A DNA stretch of 64,000 nucleotides from Suillus spraguei (lineage: Eukaryota; Basidiomycota; Agaricomycetes; Boletales; Suillaceae): contig JABCPU010000018.1 of the NCBI GenBank assembly GCA_016800925.1, forward strand, positions 186,001-250,000, in the 5' to 3' direction. The notes below the pieces were generated by a model. The model was not told the origin of the DNA, searched no databases, and was given only the letters and a program-made list of their open reading frames with translations. Below, piece after piece: positions 58,242-64,000 of this stretch. Positions within the stretch are counted from its first letter, which is position 1, and each line of letters opens with the position of its first letter. The translations under genes and the position numbers were made by a program.

Positions 58242-58752
58242 GACACCATCGTTCTCTGGCTCTGTCTCCCTGCTTTGTGTATTTTTCCCCGCTCTCATTC
58301 CTATCTGCACGTGCCAGATCTATCGTTTTGCTGCGCTCTCTTTTACGCTCGACATGATTAGTACCAGTTTCTTGCTTTTATGATTTTACTAGGGCCCACG
58401 ATATCTAGACTATATAATGTCACTTTAACCGGAGGTCATGTAATCTCTGCCGCAGATCATTGTACTCACGTCCCTACTTATTTTTGTCTGCATGTGAACG
58501 TAGAGGATTTCGGGTCGACTCGAAAGCTGGCATTCTCCTTTAGACGAATCGGGTCAGACGAGCACGCGCTCCCAATAATATTTTCTGCAAATTGATTCCA
58601 TGGTTGGAATGCCCAAATTAATCACCGCTCAAATGCTCTGCGCTCGAGACCAAAGATATTTCTAATTTTTAAATAAGAGCTTCGGTCTAATATTTAAATT
58701 CCACCCTAGGTGGCACGAGGTTCGATAATTCACAACAGTCAGGATATTATCT
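58242..58752. other. Convergent spacer between the AT-hook gene and BNA4
   Basis: Probably 3' UTRs of both genes. No frame with a motif is present. Confidence 0.5.
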
Positions 58753-60677
58753 TTAACTTCGCAGCCAACGTAAGGCTCTCCATGTAAGGTAGAAGCTCGT
58801 GGCACCCATCCCAACGGTTCCAAGTTGTGCTATGGTGGTGAGGACAATGGCCTGTCTGGCTGCTTTCCTCCTGGCAGTAGCATAGCTGATATCAGGACGG
58901 AATGTAACCATTGTGTAAAGAGGCAGCCACCCGCGAGGATTGGCAGTCGGAAAGGCAACGCGAGACAATGAGTCACCCAGAGTCGAAAGCAACGTAGGGC
59001 CACGGGCGGTTAATGAGAACAAAAGGTAGTCGAGCGCTTTTTTCATGATGTAGGCAGGCGTTGTTACAGAGTGTCGCATTTCAATGCTGACACGCGACCA
59101 GATCAATGACAACTAGCAACGTATCACAAGTGACTTTACTTACTAATTGTCCATTGCAAGTTCGCATATGGCAACGACATCTTCGTGCCTACTTGCAGAA
59201 TAACGAGACAATGCTTTGGATAGCTTCTGGTCGATGGAGCCAGATTCAGGGTCTCCTGAATCGGGCATAGCTCTGCTAGGGACAACGCATTCTTCTTGCA
59301 GCAGCGTGAGCAACACCCGAACGTCTTCGAGACCGCAGTTAAGCCCTTGTCCAAAAAAGGGCACCATTGAGTGGGCAGCGTCACCAAGAATCAGACACCG
59401 ATCTTTGTAATGATAAGGCGTCAACTACCCCCCACCAATGGCGGCAATTAGCTCTCAATTGGTACTCATGTGAAATATGAAAGAGAGGTACCTTCGTAGT
59501 AATCAGGGGGCTACGGGGGTTTTGTTCAAAATCTTTCAACAATTTGTCTTCGCCAAGTAGCGACAGTGCATCCGGAAAATGGTTCTGGAACCACAACAGG
59601 ATGTCTTCGCGAGTGATCAGACGATCAAACTCGACGGTGGGCGCGAAGAGGGTGCAAGTGAAAGTCTTATCCTGAAATTGAATCTCGTCAGATGGGAAGC
59701 ACGTAGAAGCTGTGTGCGTGTTTACTTTGTTTGGCAGAGCGATGAGCATGAAGGAGTGGCGAGGCCATATGTGGAGATGATTCGGATCAAGGAGGAAGGC
59801 AGGATTGCCGTGCTCGTCGTGTCCTGCCGGCATTTTAAGTTCAATATACTCATGAGGAATATATTCTTGCTGAAAATTCATTCTATGGAGAAGCATCAAT
59901 ATCAGCACACTGAAATCATATTTGAGAGCGGACGCTTGTCTACCAACCTCACAACCCTCATCAATTGTCTCCTTATGATGGAATAACTCCCATCTGCACC
60001 AATACATAGGTCAAAATTGACTCGAACATCTGTTCCCGAATTACTGTCTCGAAGGAAGAGCACTTTTTGGTCGAAATCAGCTGAAAGGACCTTGTGATTG
60101 AAGGTCAAACGGATGTTCGGCACTGCCGAGGCCTCATCCAAGAGCTCTACGTTCAAAATAGCGCGATCTATGGAATTGATGCACTAAGGAAATGAGCAAA
60201 CAAGTAACAATGTTGATATACTTGGCACAGAACCGTGGCAAAAAAAAAAACAGGAACCGTGCAATAGTTGATGATAAACATACCTGACCATCCTTGTCAT
60301 ATGATTGACTTTGTAAATTGCCATGTTTGTCATGAATCATGCGCCCACGCATGGGGATGACCGTCTGCAAAAATCTCTCTGCTGCAGAGGTATCAACAGC
60401 CCGTAGAGCGGCAATACCGCGTGATGAAATGGCTAGGTTGATAGATCGCTGTTGAGCAGCTGCTTTCGAAGATGGTAGCCGTAAATCTTGAAAAAAAGAA
60501 TCAAGACATTGTATGACGAGAACATTAACGTTGTCTAGCTTTACCTGACCTCGCTTCATAGATCTCGACTTGCCACTTCATCTTGGCGAAGGCAATTGCC
60601 GCAAGACATCCTACAGGACCTGCACCGACAATAACCACCTTACGGGTATTATCGAGGGAAGGGATATCGTCGCTCAT
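58753..60677 (-). CDS. BNA4: Kynurenine 3-monooxygenase
   Basis: The enzyme hydroxylates L-kynurenine to 3-hydroxykynurenine with FAD, NADPH and O2, at the outer mitochondrial membrane, on the way from tryptophan to NAD. Seven exons (60677-60545, 60486-60284, 60183-59948, 59882-59726, 59671-59492, 59424-59144, 59086-58753) give 507 aa. The N-terminal FAD motif reads VVIVGAGPVGCLAAI; AAAQQRSINLAISSRG is the kynurenine-monooxygenase signature, followed by LCIGADGSYSIIRRQLMR. The second FAD motif is RCLILGDAAHSMVPFFGQGL continuing NCGLED. A hydrophobic helix near the end (IAQLGTVGMGATSFYLTW) fits the C-terminal membrane anchor. Length is near that of fungal homologues. It shares a short promoter with BNA5. 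Confidence 0.93.
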
Positions 60678-60835
60678 TAGTATGAACAAGAACAAATCGC
60701 TTTGTGACCGAGGGCCACATGTACGGTGAAGCTAGGGCTGACCCTTGCATTAATCTTAGTCATCTAAAAATGGAAGTAATGAAATTACATAAGATCTCAA
60801 ATCGACCCTGACGCTTGTCCAGTATCTACACTGTC
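60678..60835. promoter_or_regulatory. Divergent BNA4/BNA5 promoter
   Basis: Only 158 bp separate the two start codons. No clear TATA box is present on either side. Such a short shared region would allow co-regulation of the two kynurenine genes (inference). Confidence 0.6.
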
Positions 60836-62664
60836 ATGTCTCCAAGTGACCTTAACGTCACACTCTCTAGGGAGTTCATTATCCCAACGAATAGGAATAT
60901 TGGAGTCGAAATATCAAAAGAATTCGGTGAACATCTTCTTTTACGTAATATCTCAGTTTGTTGAGCATTCATCTAGTTGATCAGAGATGCACTTATCTTT
61001 GCGGGAACTCTCTTGGTCCATTATCCAAACGGTCCAAGGCTCTCATCCAGGAGGAGCTACATGTTTGGGGGTCACAGTACGTGTTCCACATCCCTGAGGT
61101 CCCTTATCATACGTGATCGTTATTGGCATTATTAGAGCCGTCGAAGGTCATTTTGCGCACCCTTATGGCCGCGAGTGGATGAATATTGCCGATACAGTCA
61201 CCCCTCTACTTGCTCAATTGGTGGGTGAGTAACTATTAACTGCCACGCTTTCCAGAGGATCAAGAATTTCTGATGCGGTACCTGATGTAGGTGCCTCAGA
61301 GAAGGAGGTGGCGTGCATGGGCACTCTGACTGCGAACCTGCATTTGATGATGGCCGCATTTTACAAACCTACTGCTCAACGTTTCAAGATTCTATGTGAA
61401 AGCAGGGCCTTTCCCTCGGATCAGGTTGCTGGTTGGCGTTTTACCCCTTCCTCTCTTTCTTACATGCGGCATAGTACGCATTTGCTTCTCAGGCTCGTCT
61501 GCACGGGTATGACCCGAACGAGGCAATAATCGAAATGTGTCCTCGCCAAGGAGAGTTTACCCTACGAGAGTCCGACATCATGGACTTGATCGCCAAAGAA
61601 GGTCCCTCGATTTCTCTGGTGATTTTCAGTGGTGTGCAGTATTACACTGGTCAATTGTTTCCCATGAAGGCTATCACCACTGCAGCCAAGGCACAGGTGA
61701 GTTTTCTCCAACTGCCATCTTCTTCCATATTACGTACATTTTCGCCGTCCCCCTTATGACGTGAAAAGACGAGCGAAGATCCGCTACATTCAATTACCCC
61801 ACACATCACCCTGCTGAACATGTGTTGACTAATTATTTCGTTCGTTCTTCAAAGGGATGTGTTTGCGGCTGGGACCTTGCTCATGCAATTGGAAATGTTC
61901 CCATGGCACTTCACGACTGGGATGTGGACTTCGCTGTTTGGTGCTCATACAAATACCTTAACTCAGGCCCCGGCGGAATCGGCGGGCTTTTCGTGCACAA
62001 AAAATGGGAAAATAGCTTACTACCACAGTGCGTAATTATCCTTGCTGATTTATTGCTTCTTTGAGGGATTCTAATCGGCATTACTACCAGGTTTGCAGGG
62101 TGGTGGGGACACGATCCAGCCACGAGATTTACCATGCCTCCTCGGTTTTCAGCTATCCCTGGTGCACAAGGATTTCAGCAGTCCAATCCCTCGGTCCTTG
62201 CAACCGTATCGCTTCTAGGCTCTTTGCAGATCTTCAAGGAAGTTGGCATGATGGCCCCCTTACGCAAGCGATCGCTTAGGTTGACTTCCGAATTGGAGAT
62301 GAGACTGATGGAGTCAAGGTTTTATGTCCCCATCAAAGAGGTTTCGGCACGATACCTATCACAGGCTGAGATAGACGGCAAGGATGGCACTGCCCAACAG
62401 GGCCGACCCGGATTCACCATCATCACACCTCATGATCCCGAGTCTCGGGGTTCACAGTTATCGCTTCTATTTCTACCACCTAATTCAAACGTGATGGACA
62501 AGGTTTTTAATGCGTTGCTTGCAATGGGGGTTGTCGGGGATGAGAGAAGACCAGACGTGATTCGCTTAACACCCGCACCCCTGTACAACACTCTGGGTGA
62601 TTGCGAGAGAGCTGCCTCGTGTCTTGAGGAAGCATTCGAGGGTTTGACGAAAGCAAAATTGTAA
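60836..62664 (+). CDS. BNA5: Kynureninase
   Basis: Kynureninase is a PLP enzyme that cleaves 3-hydroxykynurenine to 3-hydroxyanthranilate and alanine. Exons 60836-60926, 60977-61076, 61136-61224, 61291-61424, 61475-61696, 61855-62027 and 62091-62664 give 460 aa. Motifs in order: [99 protein letters not shown] (Asp near PLP), and [17 protein letters not shown], where K of SYKYLN is the Schiff-base lysine. The substrate-binding region FAGWWGHD and the C-terminal [18 protein letters not shown] are present. The start is the ATG at 60836, because [13 protein letters not shown] then reads on in frame. Nothing essential is missing. Confidence 0.93.
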
Positions 62665-62685
62665 GATTGTCCTGCGAGAGCATTA

Positions 62686-63596
62686 TCAAATACATAAAGG
62701 CACATTGTCTATCATGTATTGTCCAACAAGTTTAACAAATTCGACGCCTTCAAGTATGTCATTATGCTCTTCTATGAGTTTTCCAAAGTTCCTCTCGACA
62801 TGGAGGACATTGCGAAGTAAATGCTGATACATTCTTCGCTCTGAGCTTCATCGACTAAAGTATCCCCTTTGGAATGCACGATTAACCACTGCAAGTGATG
62901 GTACTCCATCCTCGGGCCCATCTTCGTGACTGAAGCCTCCCCGTAAGTACTTCGCCGACCGAATGCGGCTTCGATAAACCAAGTCTTATAAGTAGGGAAA
63001 CTCGAGAGAAGGAGATCAATGTCATAGATTCCCTCGGACATGATTATGGCATTTGTGCTCTTGAGAAGCTCAGCTGAGGGGCGTAAAGGGTCCTCGCCTT
63101 GCGTAGCCTCGAGGAAGATCGATGACAACATATGAGCACTGCAGCTGTGTCCCATCAAACATAATTTGTTTGAGTTATAGACACTAGTACCGTGAGGGCC
63201 TGCCCAGGTGATAACAAATTCAAGAAAGTGTAGGATGTCCTTCGCGTGATCAGGATGACGAATTGCATTGTCTTCCGTCGTTTCACAAGGGGATAGACGG
63301 TAATTGGGGACCGCCACTACGTATCCTGTGAAACTCGCGAGTCTACGAGCCAATCCAGCATGATCAAGCTTATCTTCACTAAAGAGGAGACACGGTAAGG
63401 AATGAGATCTTCCGCGGAGGGCAACCCACCTTCTCCATGCGCCTCCATGTATGAAACAAATTAGAGGGGGTATGGAGTGAGGTTGTGGATCCGAGGTATT
63501 TCGTGGTTTCGGGACGTAGATATCGAAGCTCTGAAAGTTGTTCCGTGGTTGAGACGGGACATAGGATATGTCTATGTATTCATCCAGAGCTTCCAT
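62686..63596 (-). CDS. BNA7: Kynurenine formamidase (alpha/beta hydrolase) with an apparent frameshift
   Basis: The enzyme hydrolyses N-formylkynurenine to kynurenine, the step before BNA4. Exons 63596-63430 and 63378 downward are joined by a 51-nt intron. The oxyanion-hole motif HGGAWR lies at the exon 1 end and the nucleophile elbow is GHSCSAH (family usually GHSAGA). AIIMSEGIYDIDLLLSSFP and WLIVHSKGDTLVDEAQSE follow, the latter with the catalytic Asp. At about 62833 one base appears to be missing: the given frame stops at 62772 with an unrelated tail, whereas the next frame reads MYQHLLRNVLHVERNF and EEHNDIL, with the expected catalytic His, to a stop at 62686-62688. The intact protein would be longer. 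The deletion could be an assembly error. The stop codons of BNA5 and this gene are 21 bp apart, converging. Confidence 0.8.
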
Positions 63597-63711
63597 TACG
63601 ACTAGAAATATTAATGAGTGTAACATGCATATGGTAATGAATAGACTGACTTTACACGTAACGTAGTTGGTTGAACCGCAGTTCATCACAGCCACCTGGT
63701 CTAATCCCGCG

Positions 63712-63745
63712 TGACGTCACAGCGCCACAAATCCGCTTGACGTCA
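63712..63745. promoter_or_regulatory. Two perfect CRE sites (TGACGTCA)
   Basis: TGACGTCA occurs at 63712-63719 and 63738-63745, 26 bp apart, between the starts of BNA7 and PMP3 and 18-44 bp upstream of a TATA box. In fungi CREB/ATF-type bZIP factors (Atf1, Sko1) bind this palindrome, often in stress-induced genes. Confidence 0.75.
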
Positions 63746-63762
63746 CTGAGTGTGCTGCAGTC

Positions 63763-63769
63763 TATATAA
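63763..63769 (+). promoter_or_regulatory. TATA box of PMP3
   Basis: TATATAA in the context CAGTCTATATAACGTG lies 90 bp upstream of the PMP3 start codon and downstream of the CRE pair. Confidence 0.75.
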
Positions 63770-63858
63770 CGTGTCGACACCACCTGCTGGCACTCGTCAT
63801 AGACCTTTTCACTTTATACGACCCTCTACTCGTGTCTTAATATTGTAAACAAGCAAAC

Positions 63859-64000
63859 ATGTCTTTCACGGCTTCCGATATCTGCAAGGTACTCACTTTC
63901 CTCATTCAATCTACCTGATGGGTCTGAGTCAATTTAGATAATGTAAGTCGCCAACCGCTTGTGCAATTAGGTTACTTCGAAGCTCATTGAATTGACAGTT
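63859..64000 (+). CDS. PMP3: Plasma membrane proteolipid 3 (PMP3), 5' end only
   Basis: PMP3 is a ~55-residue membrane protein with two helices that protects against cation stress. The first exon (63859-63888) encodes MSFTASDICK, which matches the conserved start of fungal PMP3. A 49-nt intron (GTACTC...TTTAG) follows, then a 5-nt exon ATAAT (63938-63942), a second intron (63943-63998, GTAAGT...GACAG) and the first two bases of exon 3 (TT), reading K-I-I as expected. The rest lies outside the window. The small exon depends on splice consensus alone. The promoter has a TATA box and two CREs. Confidence 0.75.

Noticed and set aside
60987..61100. ATG at 60987 as the kynureninase start
   Set aside because: Its frame does not give the conserved YLCGNSLG block; the ATG at 60836 with a 50-nt intron does.

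Overview
The window reads as nuclear DNA of an agaricomycete (mushroom-forming) basidiomycete. The genes have many short introns of about 47-100 nt with GT-AG borders. The transposons are of kinds typical of agaricomycetes: KDZ with a CxC2 cysteine cluster, Plavaka/CACTA, chromodomain Ty3/gypsy, a Tad1-like LINE and a TET/JBP dioxygenase gene. I cannot name the species.

The window has two halves. Bases 1 to about 41,100 are a graveyard of nested transposons. The deepest layer is a KDZ-type DNA transposon: a small cargo gene (383-981, minus), the KDZ transposase (1219-14572, plus), an unknown ORF (15012-15554, plus), a degenerate satellite (15.6-17.05 kb) and a TET/JBP 2-oxoglutarate/Fe(II) dioxygenase gene (17125-24157, minus). 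Solo LTRs split this layer: family A (about 750 bp, 5-bp target duplications), family B (about 957 bp, 4-bp duplications), family C (about 965 bp, 4-bp duplications) and family D (885-932 bp). A full-length minus-strand chromoviral gypsy element (5552-13763, duplication CAGCG) sits inside one family-B LTR and is itself split by a family-A solo LTR at the reverse-transcriptase active site. To the right come a 5'-truncated LINE with poly-A tail (24500-27430), more family A and D LTRs, and a Plavaka transposase (33989-41075, minus) cut into pieces by three LTRs. Family-E LTRs (about 1.5-1.6 kb) carry 8-bp and 17-bp tandem repeats.

From about 43 kb to the end the DNA is gene-dense: a family-16 methyltransferase, a small EF-hand-like protein, the spliceosomal DEAD-box helicase PRP28, a HAL4/SAT4-type kinase, a hypothetical protein, the ER lectin YOS9 with a C-terminal KDEL, and a four-AT-hook protein. 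Then come three kynurenine-pathway genes side by side: BNA4 (kynurenine 3-monooxygenase), BNA5 (kynureninase) and BNA7 (formylkynurenine formamidase, with an apparent 1-nt frameshift). The 5' end of PMP3 closes the window. BNA4/BNA5 share a 158-bp divergent promoter, BNA5/BNA7 converge with 21 bp between stop codons, and BNA7/PMP3 share a divergent promoter with two perfect CRE palindromes.

Exon borders were placed by eye from splice consensus, reading frame and remembered family conservation. All family assignments rest on motif recognition, not on a database search.
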